Below, one piece after another: positions 1 to 7,744 of a stretch of 21,883 nucleotides of DNA. The first letter of the stretch is position 1, and every line of letters begins with the position of its first letter. Location: contig JAUWFP010000013.1 of NCBI GenBank assembly GCA_030606845.1, positions 1-21,883 on the forward strand, in the 5' to 3' direction. The notes beneath the pieces are model-generated. The model was given only the letters and a program-made list of their open reading frames with translations, did no database searches and had not been told where the DNA came from. The DNA comes from Anaerolineales bacterium. GTDB lineage: Bacteria > Chloroflexota > Anaerolineae > Anaerolineales > E44-bin32. Both the position numbers and the translations under genes were made by a program.

Positions 1-97
1 CAAGTGGGAAAAGAAGTTGGCGTTCTCTAATCAGCGATCTGTTTGACGTGATGATTTATTGGGATGTGGCCATAAATTGCTGGCACTTATAACCGAG

Positions 98-125
98 GTA
101 GAGACGTTGCATGCAACGTCTCTAC
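98..125. repeat. Perfect 28-bp palindrome
   Basis: The 14-nt arm GTAGAGACGTTGCA is followed at once by its exact reverse complement, so the whole element is self-complementary with no spacer. It lies in the non-coding leader, about 150 bp before the first gene. Short palindromes of this type, beginning GTAG and ending CTAC, are known to me as dispersed intergenic repeats in cyanobacteria and Chloroflexota, but I cannot test copy number here. As RNA it would fold into a strong hairpin. No U-tract follows, so a simple terminator is unlikely. The other bases of 1-276 show no gene; a weaker inverted pair (TAGATT at 212-217, AATCTA at 232-237) lies nearer the first gene. Confidence 0.85.
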
Positions 126-276
126 AGGCAGCGTCTCAGTGTCAGTAGTCTCAACGATGATTAGTCTATCTAAGGTCTGTGATTAATTAAAAGCCCAGAA
201 TCCGAAAAGTTTAGATTTTCAGACCTGTGTTAATCTAGAATTCCCCAGACAACTGCCATAAAGAAGGAGGATATGT

Positions 277-480
277 ATGAATGAACCAACGTTGACTGCA
301 GTATGTCTTAGTTGTGATCGAAGTGAGTCAGAGATTCCTCTCTTGCAATTGAGATTTCAGGGTGAGCAACTATCGATTTGCTCCCAGTGCTTACCCGTAT
401 TAATCCATGAGCCCGAAAAGCTGGTCGGTCGGATGAGTGGAGCGGAGGATATCGAACCAAGCCCTCATGATCATGGGTAG
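277..480 (+). CDS. Small four-cysteine (zinc-ribbon-like) protein
   Basis: This 67-residue protein has two CxxC pairs, C10/C13 and C35/C38, about 21 residues apart. That is the layout of a small treble-clef or zinc-ribbon fold binding one metal. The tail after residue 50 is acidic and ends in His-Asp-His-Gly. There is no signal peptide or membrane segment, so it should be cytosolic. The start is well supported: AAGGAGG at 264-270 lies six bases before the ATG. It is the first gene of a likely operon, followed by a short open frame (513-674) and a HemN-like radical SAM gene at 667, all on the same strand. I do not recognise a named family. A metal-binding accessory role for the radical SAM protein is only a guess from position. 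Confidence 0.75.
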   Translation: MNEPTLTAVCLSCDRSESEIPLLQLRFQGEQLSICSQCLPVLIHEPEKLVGRMSGAEDIEPSPHDHG

Positions 481-512
481 AGATCGCGGGATGGATTGAT
501 AACTTAGAGCAA

Positions 513-674
513 GTGGGAAAGACAATCACAGTTCGACCGTCTTTGATATCCACAAGTATTTTCAGTGACCAAGGGATAACTTTAACGTCCCCATATGGAT
601 TAGATCGGGTTTGGACGAGAATGGAAGGTTGCAATTGTTTGATGGAATGGTTAGAAACAAGAGAGCATGATTGA
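513..674 (+). CDS. Uncertain short ORF overlapping the radical SAM start
   Basis: The frame is stop-free from 471 to the TGA at 672-674, which overlaps the radical SAM start in an ATGATTGA arrangement typical of translational coupling. The encoded stretch has a protein-like composition (it includes SPYGLDRVWTRMEG and ends MEWLETREHD). There is no in-frame ATG near its beginning. GTG at 513 is the first usual start codon and has no clear Shine-Dalgarno sequence. ATGs at 467 and 473 lie in another frame that closes at 497-499, and a one-base shift near 490 would join that frame to this one. It could therefore be a real small gene with a rare start, a frameshifted gene, or chance. No family was recognised. 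Confidence 0.3.
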   Translation: MGKTITVRPSLISTSIFSDQGITLTSPYGLDRVWTRMEGCNCLMEWLETREHD

Positions 675-1986
675 TATAAAAATCAACAGCCAACGATTGA
701 AACGAGCACCGTTCACGAAATTGTTGCGAGCTCTTGTATATCGCTTCTTGGTTGGATCAGAATCCTGGCCTTTGCGATTTGCCAAACCGGATGCCTCTGA
801 CATTAAGAAGTTAAAAACAAGTCCAAACCTGTACGTCCATCTTCCTTTTTGTCAATCCATTTGCCCACACTGTCCATACAACAAACAGCTTTTTTCAACC
901 GGAACGGCTCAAGATTACAGAAAGAGTCTGATCCGTGAAGTGAAAGGGCATCTTCACCGCCATCCTCAACAAACATATCAGTCTTTATACTTCGGAGGCG
1001 GTACCCCTACGCTAACGCTAGACATCATCGCCGATGTAATCAGCCTCGTCCGCCCTCAACTATGGGAACTCCACGAAATTGGAGTAGAAGTTCATCCAGC
1101 GCATGCGACACTCCCAATTCTACTGAGCCTGAAAGAAATGGGCGTTACTCGGATTAGCCTTGGAATCGAAACGCTCCGAGATGAATTGCTAATTAAACTG
1201 GGAAGAGGGTACTCAAAGAAGCAAGCACTTTGCGCCATTCACAATGCAAAATCAGTGGGATTCGAATGTACTGATGTGAATCTCATATTTGGTATACCGG
1301 GTCAATCAGTACAACAAAGCGCCGATGATGCAAGGGTGTGTACAGAACTAGGCGTAGAGCAGATTTCTGCCTATCCCCTGTTTACGTTTATCCACACTCC
1401 GCTGGGAATCGCTTCAGAGAATGGGAAACTGGATAGTTATGGAGAGTTTGCCAGGTTGAAGGCACAAAAAAACATCTCGCGATTCTGTCTAGATAACGGC
1501 TACTCACGCACATCGGTATGGAGCTATACAAGATCAGGTATTGTGCCTTATTCAACCGTTACCCATAACGATTACATTGGCTTTGGTGCTGGAGCAGGAT
1601 CAAAAGTGGATGGCGTCTTTTGGTTTAATACCTTTTCCGTTGACGAATATTCCAGGCAAGATACGTTCGCTCCGGCATTAATTTTGAAAACGAATCAACG
1701 CTTTCAAAAGATCCACTGGGTCTATTGGCAAATATACAAGACAAAAATGGATTTGGAAGAATACGCATCGAGGTTCGGGACGGATTTTACTCGGGACTTC
1801 TCAAGCTTGTATTGCCTATTAACAGGATTGGGATGGGCGAAGAAGATGCATGCTAAACTGGTGTTGACCGAACGCGGAGCTGTCTGGGCGCACAAGGTTC
1901 AATCTTTATACTCACTATCGTTTATCGACCAGTTGTGGAGTGCGTGCCAGTCAAATCCATGGCCTGAGGAAGTGGTGCTTTCGTGA
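667..1986 (+). CDS. HemN/HemW-like radical SAM protein
   Basis: This 439-residue protein belongs to the oxygen-independent coproporphyrinogen III oxidase-like branch of the radical SAM superfamily. The [4Fe-4S]/SAM motif is C62-x3-C66-x2-C69, in the context HLPFCQSICPHCPYNK. GGGTPT at residues 110-115 is the SAM-contacting glycine motif, and SLGIET (164-169) and FGIPGQS (208-214) are the usual family blocks. Residues from about 345 to 415 resemble the HemN C-terminal helical domain. True HemN has CxxxCxYCxC and HemW usually ends CxYCxF; here the third cysteine sits in CPHCPYNK, so substrate and role (heme synthesis, heme insertion, methyl transfer or other) are not settled. It probably acts in the cytosol under anoxic conditions. 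The start has a poor Shine-Dalgarno sequence and may depend on coupling with the upstream short frame. Confidence 0.9.
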   Translation: MIDIKINSQRLKRAPFTKLLRALVYRFLVGSESWPLRFAKPDASDIKKLKTSPNLYVHLPFCQSICPHCPYNKQLFSTGTAQDYRKSLIREVKGHLHRHPQQTYQSLYFGGGTPTLTLDIIADVISLVRPQLWELHEIGVEVHPAHATLPILLSLKEMGVTRISLGIETLRDELLIKLGRGYSKKQALCAIHNAKSVGFECTDVNLIFGIPGQSVQQSADDARVCTELGVEQISAYPLFTFIHTPLGIASENGKLDSYGEFARLKAQKNISRFCLDNGYSRTSVWSYTRSGIVPYSTVTHNDYIGFGAGAGSKVDGVFWFNTFSVDEYSRQDTFAPALILKTNQRFQKIHWVYWQIYKTKMDLEEYASRFGTDFTRDFSSLYCLLTGLGWAKKMHAKLVLTERGAVWAHKVQSLYSLSFIDQLWSACQSNPWPEEVVLS

Positions 1987-2144
1987 TATCAACCTCTAAA
2001 AATAGAGCGGATGACACTCTTCGTCGCGAGCTTGACTCAACGTTCATCAGACCACAAGGTCAAATCATCAGACGGGTTTCATTCCCTTCACGAGGACAGA
2101 GATAGAAGGGGAAGCCTCCCGCCCTGGCAAAAAAAGATTACAGT

Positions 2145-3434
2145 CTACTCGCTTGCTGCCGAATGGCCGGCAAGCCATCCAGTAGAAAATGCTGCCTGTA
2201 GGTTGTAACCCCCGGTATCGGCATCAAGGTCTAACACCTCCCCGGCGAAATACAATCCATCGATGATGACCGAGGCCATGGATCGGGGGTTGACCTCGCG
2301 CGTGCTCACGCCGCCTGCTGTTACGATCGCTTGGGCAAATGACCGGTGTCCACTGATTTGAAAACGAAAATCTTTAAGCCAGGTTCGTAAGCGTTTACGT
2401 TCGTCAGACGTAATCTGGTGTGCTCGTTTATCCTGAGGGATGCCGGTTAGATCGATGCAGACCGGGATCAGCTTCCGGGGGAGCAGCTCTTGAAGCAACG
2501 TTCGATACTGCCGTTTGCCGTGTGTATCAAAATCTCTCATCAAGCGGGCGTCGAGTTTGGCATCATCCAGCGCTGGTTTGAGGTCGATGGAAATTGCGAC
2601 TTCATGTTTAGCGCGTAAAGCGTCGACGACCTTCCTGCTCAGGGAAAGGATGATCGGCCCCGAAAGCCCAAAATGGGTGAATAACATCTCGCCAAAGGCT
2701 TCGGCTTGTGTATTTCCATCAACGATCAGGCACGCGTTTACATTACGTAAACTGAGTCCCTGCAGCCGCGGGGCGATATTCCCCGAGGTTTCAAGAGGTA
2801 CTAATGCGGGTCGAATGGGGACGATGGTATGCCCAACGTCTTCAGCCAAGCGGTAGCCATCGCCCGTCGATCCGGTGCCGGGATAGGAAGCGCCTCCGGT
2901 GGCGATGATCACGCTTTTGGCCCGGTACTCGATAGAGGCTGACTGATTCTTGGATTTATCTTTCGGGCTGGACCCAGGAGAGTTTGCGACTTGTACCCCC
3001 ACAACCCGTTCATGCTCAACGAGTAGTCTCTCCACCCTTCCGTGGGTTTGCAGCTTTGCGCCATTTTTTTGAACCCAATAGTTCAATGCATCGACCACGT
3101 CTTGCGCATCGTTGCTCACCGGATAGATGCGTTCTCCGCGCTCTAAGACAGTTTCGACACCTAGCTCATCGAAGAATTCGATCAACTCGTCGGTGAAGAA
3201 ACGCGTAAAGGCAGAGCGCAGAAACCGGCCATCGGGACTGAAGTGTTCAATGAATTCTGCGAGCGGGGCCACATTGGTAAGGTTGCAGCGTCCTTTACCA
3301 GTTATGAGCAGCTTGCGGCCTGGGTGGCTCATTTTCTCAAGAAGAAGCGTTTCAGCCCCGGTCGCCGCAGCCTGCCCGGCGGCCATCAGGCCGGCAGGAC
3401 CTCCCCCAATCACAATCACCTGGTTTTTACTCAT
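2145..3434 (-). CDS. HI0933/YhiN-family FAD-dependent oxidoreductase
   Basis: The 429-residue product starts with a Rossmann FAD-binding motif (VIVIGGGPAG, residues 6-15). The signature block GRKLLITGKGRCNLTN follows at 39-54 and is diagnostic for the HI0933/YhiN/BaiN flavoprotein group (TIGR00275). A second glycine-rich FAD contact, ATGGASYPGTGSTGDGY, lies mid-protein. The C-terminal end carries TAGGVSTREVNPRSM and GLYFAGEVLDLDADTGGYN, closing the FAD site. Length fits the family, which is usually about 400-420 residues. It is a cytosolic flavoenzyme of uncertain substrate; some members reduce bile-acid intermediates, but most are uncharacterised. It is transcribed towards the radical SAM gene and ends about 160 bp from it. 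The ATG at 3434 has no strong Shine-Dalgarno sequence. Confidence 0.93.
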   Translation of the reverse strand: MSKNQVIVIGGGPAGLMAAGQAAATGAETLLLEKMSHPGRKLLITGKGRCNLTNVAPLAEFIEHFSPDGRFLRSAFTRFFTDELIEFFDELGVETVLERGERIYPVSNDAQDVVDALNYWVQKNGAKLQTHGRVERLLVEHERVVGVQVANSPGSSPKDKSKNQSASIEYRAKSVIIATGGASYPGTGSTGDGYRLAEDVGHTIVPIRPALVPLETSGNIAPRLQGLSLRNVNACLIVDGNTQAEAFGEMLFTHFGLSGPIILSLSRKVVDALRAKHEVAISIDLKPALDDAKLDARLMRDFDTHGKRQYRTLLQELLPRKLIPVCIDLTGIPQDKRAHQITSDERKRLRTWLKDFRFQISGHRSFAQAIVTAGGVSTREVNPRSMASVIIDGLYFAGEVLDLDADTGGYNLQAAFSTGWLAGHSAASE

Positions 3435-3750
3435 CTGGTTTTCACACTCAGGAACTCGAAGTACATATGGAATTTGATTCTAAACCATATGACGGCATGT
3501 GAGTGGGCAATCATGAAAACAAGTTTGTTCTTTAAAAGGGGTTATGCGAAGATGGTTGTTAAACTCCTGTGAGCATTTGGATGCCTGGGGTAAACTCTCA
3601 CTAATCCCCAAGGTGAGCCCTAGCAAGGTGTGCCTAGAGGTCTCAACGGAGTTCTTCTGGAACCATTGCAATTGGCAAAGGCTAAGCAATAAGTGGGGCT
3701 TGGGTCATGGAAAGTTCACTATTCATCGTTTTTTATAATAAGGATTGAGA
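3435..3750. other. Divergent intergenic region, no gene seen
   Basis: This 316-bp gap separates the divergent flavoprotein gene (-) from the methyltransferase-like gene (+), so it should hold promoters for both. The short open frames inside it on both strands have unconvincing composition and no clear ribosome binding sites. The only structure I see is an imperfect tandem duplication at 3609-3637 (CAAGGTGAGCCCTAG followed by CAAGGTGTGCCTAG). No obvious riboswitch or tRNA is present. Confidence 0.5.
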
Positions 3751-4311
3751 ATGGAGCTTGCTCCAGAAATTAATCTCGGCATACTCAACGGTTGGGTGCT
3801 ATTAGTTATTTTCTATGCGGTATTTGGCTTTATCCTGCTGAGTTTCCCGAAGAGTGTTGTCTCCAGGCTCTACGATCGATCCGCATGGAGTCAAAGACAA
3901 AAGACCCTTAGCGCAATTGGAAAACTCTTCATCCTTGCGTGGTTTGCGTTAGTGATCCTGACTCCCTTGAATATCGGCCATGTTGTGTTTGTTCTCGGGG
4001 GCGCGATTTATATACTCGGATTGTTGGGATTTGTGCTCTCGCTTTTTAAATTCAAAGATGCGCCGCTCGATCAGCCTGTAACCAAAGGACTCTACCAGAT
4101 CTCGAGAAATCCTCAGCAAGTGTCTATTCTTTTGTCGTATTTGGGGATCAGTATTGCCATTGGATCTTGGGTGGCGGTAATACTGATAACCATAGGTGCA
4201 TTCATGGCGCACATTCGCGTGATTGCAGAAGAGCGATCATGTTTACAACAGTATGGTGATTCGTATAGGCAATACTTAGAGCAGGTCCCGCGGTATTTCT
4301 TATTCTTCTAG
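3751..4311 (+). CDS. ICMT/PEMT-like integral membrane methyltransferase (copy 1)
   Basis: The 186-residue protein is mostly membrane-embedded, with hydrophobic segments near residues 12-31, 57-73, 77-97 and 123-158. After the third lies the family signature KGLYQISRNPQQ (112-123), followed by an acidic pair E160/E161, Y171 and a C-terminal VPRYF. This G-x-Y-x3-RNP/RHP ... EE ... Y arrangement is the SAM-binding half of isoprenylcysteine carboxyl methyltransferase / phospholipid methyltransferase-like membrane enzymes. The substrate (a lipid or a prenyl or small thiol compound) cannot be told. I chose ATG 3751, since TAAGGA at 3739-3744 lies six bases before it; a TTG at 3745 is in frame but sits too close to that site. 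It stands alone, and three more members lie at 10072, 11936 and 12580. Confidence 0.8.
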   Translation: MELAPEINLGILNGWVLLVIFYAVFGFILLSFPKSVVSRLYDRSAWSQRQKTLSAIGKLFILAWFALVILTPLNIGHVVFVLGGAIYILGLLGFVLSLFKFKDAPLDQPVTKGLYQISRNPQQVSILLSYLGISIAIGSWVAVILITIGAFMAHIRVIAEERSCLQQYGDSYRQYLEQVPRYFLFF

Positions 4312-4518
4312 ATCGACCGCGGATGAGATGATTTAGCGTAATAATTGACGTGATCGGTTATCATTCGGAACCGAAGAACATCGATCTTCCCTTGAGAGAG
4401 GACCTGTCTTGAAGCATCTCGTTCTTCGACCCGGAAATTGCTACTTGATGTGAACGGGATTGTTTTGCATTGCGTGTCTCCGGATGCCCTAGTTTCTTTC
4501 CACAACAAGAGGTGAAGC

Positions 4519-5874
4519 TTGCCTGAGCGTATCTGGATTTATGTTTCCCAACTAAAAGAAATCAAGTTTGTCGTCCTCAGATTTTGGAAACTGTTTGCCC
4601 TCTCAATGCTCCTCGTCGCTTGTGCTGGACCGGCGCCGCCGACAGAAACGATAGTCACGGGCGACGTTAGCGCAGCTACCTTACCGCCCGCGCGCCCATC
4701 AGAAACGCCAACTTTACCAGAAGTGAAAGCCAGCCCAACAAACGCTTCGCGTGACACCCTTGAAGACGCCCTCGCGTCGTACGGCTTGGAAAGATGGATC
4801 CCAGAGGGAGGAGATACAAGCCAGAACCCGATTACTCCGGATGTCCTCTCTAATCCCGCAACGTACGGGGCTTTCCTTGATGAGTTAGACGATCGCCTTA
4901 AGGATGCGAAATTGGATGTGGAGAAAATCGCAGCTCAAGGAGATCGTGCTCTAGTCGAAGTGTACTGGAATGGCGTTTCTTCCTATTCTGAGGGGACAGA
5001 GGTGGACATTTTTTATCGTGGAGTTGAGGATCCTGCTGCCAGCATATGGATCAGGAACCAACAGGGTGGATTTTCGCTCTTTGAAGTGGGTGATCTTGAA
5101 CCTTATATAGATTCGCTCCCGGATGACGCACCCATCGAGTGGACAAATCCTGGTCGCCTTAGCTACTTCGATGATCCGTGGGATCACTTGGCGAACGGAT
5201 TGCATATCATCGATGCCGAAGGAAGAGCGATTGCTCTTTGGGATCGGGAGCGAAGCAGCATCGAACTCTGGATGAAGGTTAGTCCTCATAGATATAAGAT
5301 CGTCAATGGCATGGACGTCGACTATTTTGGTTTCTCTGAGGACCAACTCGATGTCATCTGGGAGGCGTTGGCCTGGATTAATATTGACGAGGGTAACGCT
5401 AAAGAATTATTCGAGGTGGTTGTGTCGGTTCGCACCACAGATTTGCCGGAGTGGATCGCCGGGGTTGCCGGCAGGGGCGATGTTCGTGTAGATCCTACGA
5501 TGTTTACATTTTTGCGAGATAATGTTGATGTGCCTCGCCAGGCTGATGTGCTCTGGATTGCAGCGATTCTTGTTCATGAGGCTGTCCATATCAATCAGCC
5601 CGGGGAGTGTAGTCCACAATATGCGGCTACCCAGGGGATGAGCTTTGAGGAATATGGGTTGTTTGTCGAAACAGGACCAGGACAGGCATATGAGCAAGAG
5701 GTCAGGTTTATCGAGAGAACCTTGGCGTTGAAGGATTCCGCGGGAAATTGGATGATCAGAGATTCGCAGGTGCGAGAAATCATCCGCGAGGTTAATGACT
5801 ATTACGCAAGTGCCCTAGGAAGAGCGTTTTTTGCTGATGGAATTCCTGTTCCTACCTGCGCAAATCCCTATTGA
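4519..5874 (+). CDS. Lipoprotein with HExxH zincin motif, unknown function
   Basis: The 451-residue product has an N-terminal hydrophobic stretch ending in a lipobox (LLVAC, modified Cys at C35), then a Thr/Pro/Glu-rich linker to about residue 75, so it should be anchored on the outer face of the membrane. The body (about 78-450) shows no family I can name. Near its end is HEAVH at 353-357, the HExxH zinc-protease motif, on a hydrophobic helix (ADVLWIAAILV) as in zincins. A downstream AYEQEVRFIE (390-399) offers E392 or E394 as a third ligand, as in gluzincins. A metallopeptidase activity is thus an inference from the motif only. The start is TTG, backed by AAGAGGTGA at 4507-4515. No in-frame ATG precedes M30, which falls inside the signal sequence. 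It converges with another lipoprotein gene. Confidence 0.8.
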   Translation: MPERIWIYVSQLKEIKFVVLRFWKLFALSMLLVACAGPAPPTETIVTGDVSAATLPPARPSETPTLPEVKASPTNASRDTLEDALASYGLERWIPEGGDTSQNPITPDVLSNPATYGAFLDELDDRLKDAKLDVEKIAAQGDRALVEVYWNGVSSYSEGTEVDIFYRGVEDPAASIWIRNQQGGFSLFEVGDLEPYIDSLPDDAPIEWTNPGRLSYFDDPWDHLANGLHIIDAEGRAIALWDRERSSIELWMKVSPHRYKIVNGMDVDYFGFSEDQLDVIWEALAWINIDEGNAKELFEVVVSVRTTDLPEWIAGVAGRGDVRVDPTMFTFLRDNVDVPRQADVLWIAAILVHEAVHINQPGECSPQYAATQGMSFEEYGLFVETGPGQAYEQEVRFIERTLALKDSAGNWMIRDSQVREIIREVNDYYASALGRAFFADGIPVPTCANPY

Positions 5875-5921
5875 TTATTAATGAGGAAACGTGGTTCAAA
5901 GCAGCCGAGTACGACCGCGGA

Positions 5922-5955
5922 AAAGCAAAGTGCGCCACCAGGCGCACCTTGCTTT
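5922..5955. terminator. Bidirectional rho-independent terminator
   Basis: Arms AAAGCAAAGTGCGCC and GGCGCACCTTGCTTT flank a four-base loop, ACCA. The 15-bp stem has one A-C mismatch when read on the + strand and a G-U pair when read on the - strand. The arm ends give an A-run on one side and a T-run on the other, so it can work both ways. It lies 48 bp after the stop of the + lipoprotein gene and 80 bp after the stop of the - lipoprotein gene, where a shared terminator is expected. Confidence 0.8.
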
Positions 5956-6035
5956 AAGCAGTTTAGCCAGGCAGCAGTAAGCCGGATTGATCCTGCTCTC
6001 CTGCACGGCAGTTCCGGGAATTTCTAATATCCGTG

Positions 6036-7271
6036 CTACTGGATATACGTGACAAACTCCTCTTCTGTTAGATCTGATCCTGTTAGCGCGTTATATAGCG
6101 GGATATATTCATCAGCCGTCATCTCTTCCATTGCGTAGATCATCCAATCTGCGATGACATAAAACTTCTTGCCCGTATCCTCTTCATACTCGGCCAAAAT
6201 ATCAAAAGATTCGGATAGGTCTTCGGTATTACCTTCCATTTGCAGGAAAGCAACCACGCTATCCATATCCTGATAATATGGCACCAATCCCTTTCCAGCG
6301 ATCAAATCCTCCATACTGGCGGCACGATTTATATTGCCTGCATCGTCAGTAATTCCCTCATACCCAGATACCGGCGCTGCTGAAAGTAATTCAGCCAGTG
6401 CTGCAAGGTCTAATTCCTTAGAGCCAAAGTCTACTTCTGGGTATAAAAGATTGGGGTCGTATCCTTCATCCCATGTCGCAACTTCATATTCTGGTCCTTC
6501 AGCAACACCAGGTACACCATCAAACGGTAACCATTTATCATCGACTTTCACTTCGGCTCGATAATGAGACCATGTTTCCCGTGCGGCCCGGCTGATCTGA
6601 TCGTAGCTCAAGTTTAGATCATGCTTTATCAACCTGGGTTCTAGAGCTTGAAACTCTTCCGGCCCCATACCGTTTGCGGTAGATTTATCAATGGAAGGAT
6701 TAGTGTCGGAGATGTATACCTTGTGAGCTGTTACGCGTGCTTCCAACCCGTAATAGTTGGCAATTGCATTAAAAATGGAAGCATAATCCCAGCACAAACC
6801 ATAGATCTTTCCATTTTCTAATATGCGCTCCTGAATCATCTCATTCACGGGGAAGATGCCGGGTAGCATATAGTTCCAACGCATGGGGTGAGAGATATCG
6901 GGTTGTTGGTTAGGGTCACCAATATAAAACATGTTTTCCGCTTGCCACTTTAAAATCGCCTGGGCAATTTCCTCGTCACTTCCAGAAAAACCATCCGCCT
7001 TAATTTGCACAATTTCCTCTGAAGTAAGTGCTTCATAAGGATTAAATACTGGGAACTGAGGATCAGTTTCTTCTACAGCAGCAGTGGGTTCAGGTTCACC
7101 TTCTGGTATTGGTGTTGCGGCCTCTTGTTCGATCTCAAGAGGGGTTGCAGTTTGTGCTGCAACATCTGCTGCAGGCGGTGCTGTTCCTTGGTTATTACCA
7201 CTGCATCCAGTGAGAAACAGTAGAGCGATGGCCAATGTTAAAACCACGAGACCCCAATTTCTTTTCGTCAT
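6036..7271 (-). CDS. Lipoprotein with transglutaminase-like domain
   Basis: The 411-residue product opens with a signal sequence and lipobox (FLTGC, lipid-bearing C23), then a Thr/Pro/Glu-rich linker to about residue 70. Residues 150-255 match a transglutaminase-like (papain-fold) core: GKIYGLCWDYASIF puts the nucleophile at C160, WSHYRAEV gives H236 and WLPFDG gives D251, in the expected Cys-His-Asp order. Such bacterial domains act as peptidases, amidases or cross-linking enzymes; the substrate here is unknown. The C-terminal 130 residues (acidic, helical-looking) are unassigned. The start is supported by AGGAGA on the minus strand (7279-7284), seven bases before the ATG. A perfect TATAAT (7377-7382, minus strand) lies about 105 bp upstream but with no good -35, so the promoter is tentative. 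Confidence 0.85.
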   Translation of the reverse strand: MTKRNWGLVVLTLAIALLFLTGCSGNNQGTAPPAADVAAQTATPLEIEQEAATPIPEGEPEPTAAVEETDPQFPVFNPYEALTSEEIVQIKADGFSGSDEEIAQAILKWQAENMFYIGDPNQQPDISHPMRWNYMLPGIFPVNEMIQERILENGKIYGLCWDYASIFNAIANYYGLEARVTAHKVYISDTNPSIDKSTANGMGPEEFQALEPRLIKHDLNLSYDQISRAARETWSHYRAEVKVDDKWLPFDGVPGVAEGPEYEVATWDEGYDPNLLYPEVDFGSKELDLAALAELLSAAPVSGYEGITDDAGNINRAASMEDLIAGKGLVPYYQDMDSVVAFLQMEGNTEDLSESFDILAEYEEDTGKKFYVIADWMIYAMEEMTADEYIPLYNALTGSDLTEEEFVTYIQ

Positions 7272-7744
7272 TTATCCGTCTCCTATAAATGGGATGTTTT
7301 GTGATTACCTGTCTTTATTTTCTTACAGTTGGATAACTATAAGTTACGTTTAACTGCAGTGATATAGGAAATATGCATTATATAGACTGCGCCGAACGAT
7401 AGTGTGCCCCGGCTGCAATATTTCACCACGTTCCGGTAAGGTTCCACCGTCGGGAGATTCTGTGATGACGATTCTTCTGGCATCGTTTCTTCCAGCATCC
7501 GATGCAGTGAACCCAACTCATGAAGAGAATTTCCCACGAATCCTTATGCCAGAGCAGGATAAGGAGCTACTCGTGATAAAGTATGTCGACGGTGTTGGGC
7601 TCTGGCTTGCGTCACGCGGAGGATGCTACTATCGGGGGAAACCCGGAGTGGAGCACTCAAGCGAAAGTGCTTTGGCAGCGGGGGTACAAACACTGGTTAT
7701 CTTCATGTGATTGACCTTTATTCTGTGGAAGCAAAGGATAAATA
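7272..7744. other. Intergenic region between divergent genes, no convincing gene
   Basis: This 473-bp gap lies between the divergent transglutaminase-like lipoprotein gene and the cysteine synthase gene. An open frame at 7402-7710 (+, GTG start) would give 102 residues, but it has no Shine-Dalgarno sequence, no recognisable domain and an unlikely N-terminal half. The opposing frame at 7337-7537 is no better. A hairpin (AGCACT at 7652-7657, AGTGCT at 7666-7671) lies about 75 bp before the cysteine synthase start. I looked for a T-box or SAM riboswitch pattern that would fit a cysteine gene and did not see one. Confidence 0.45.

Noticed and set aside
308..634. 108-codon open frame on the minus strand over the Cys4 gene
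   Set aside because: It runs against a gene with an excellent Shine-Dalgarno sequence and a metal-binding pattern, and its own product shows no domain.
2011..2208. 65-codon + strand frame between the radical SAM and flavoprotein genes
   Set aside because: It overlaps the end of the flavoprotein gene on the other strand, has no ribosome binding site and no protein-like pattern.
3609..3637. Imperfect tandem repeat as a regulatory site
   Set aside because: Only two short copies with a deletion between them, no symmetry and no position relative to a promoter that would suggest an operator.
7402..7710. 102-codon frame upstream of the cysteine synthase gene
   Set aside because: GTG start without a Shine-Dalgarno sequence, no recognised domain and an unlikely first half. 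It cannot be excluded fully; homologs in relatives would decide.
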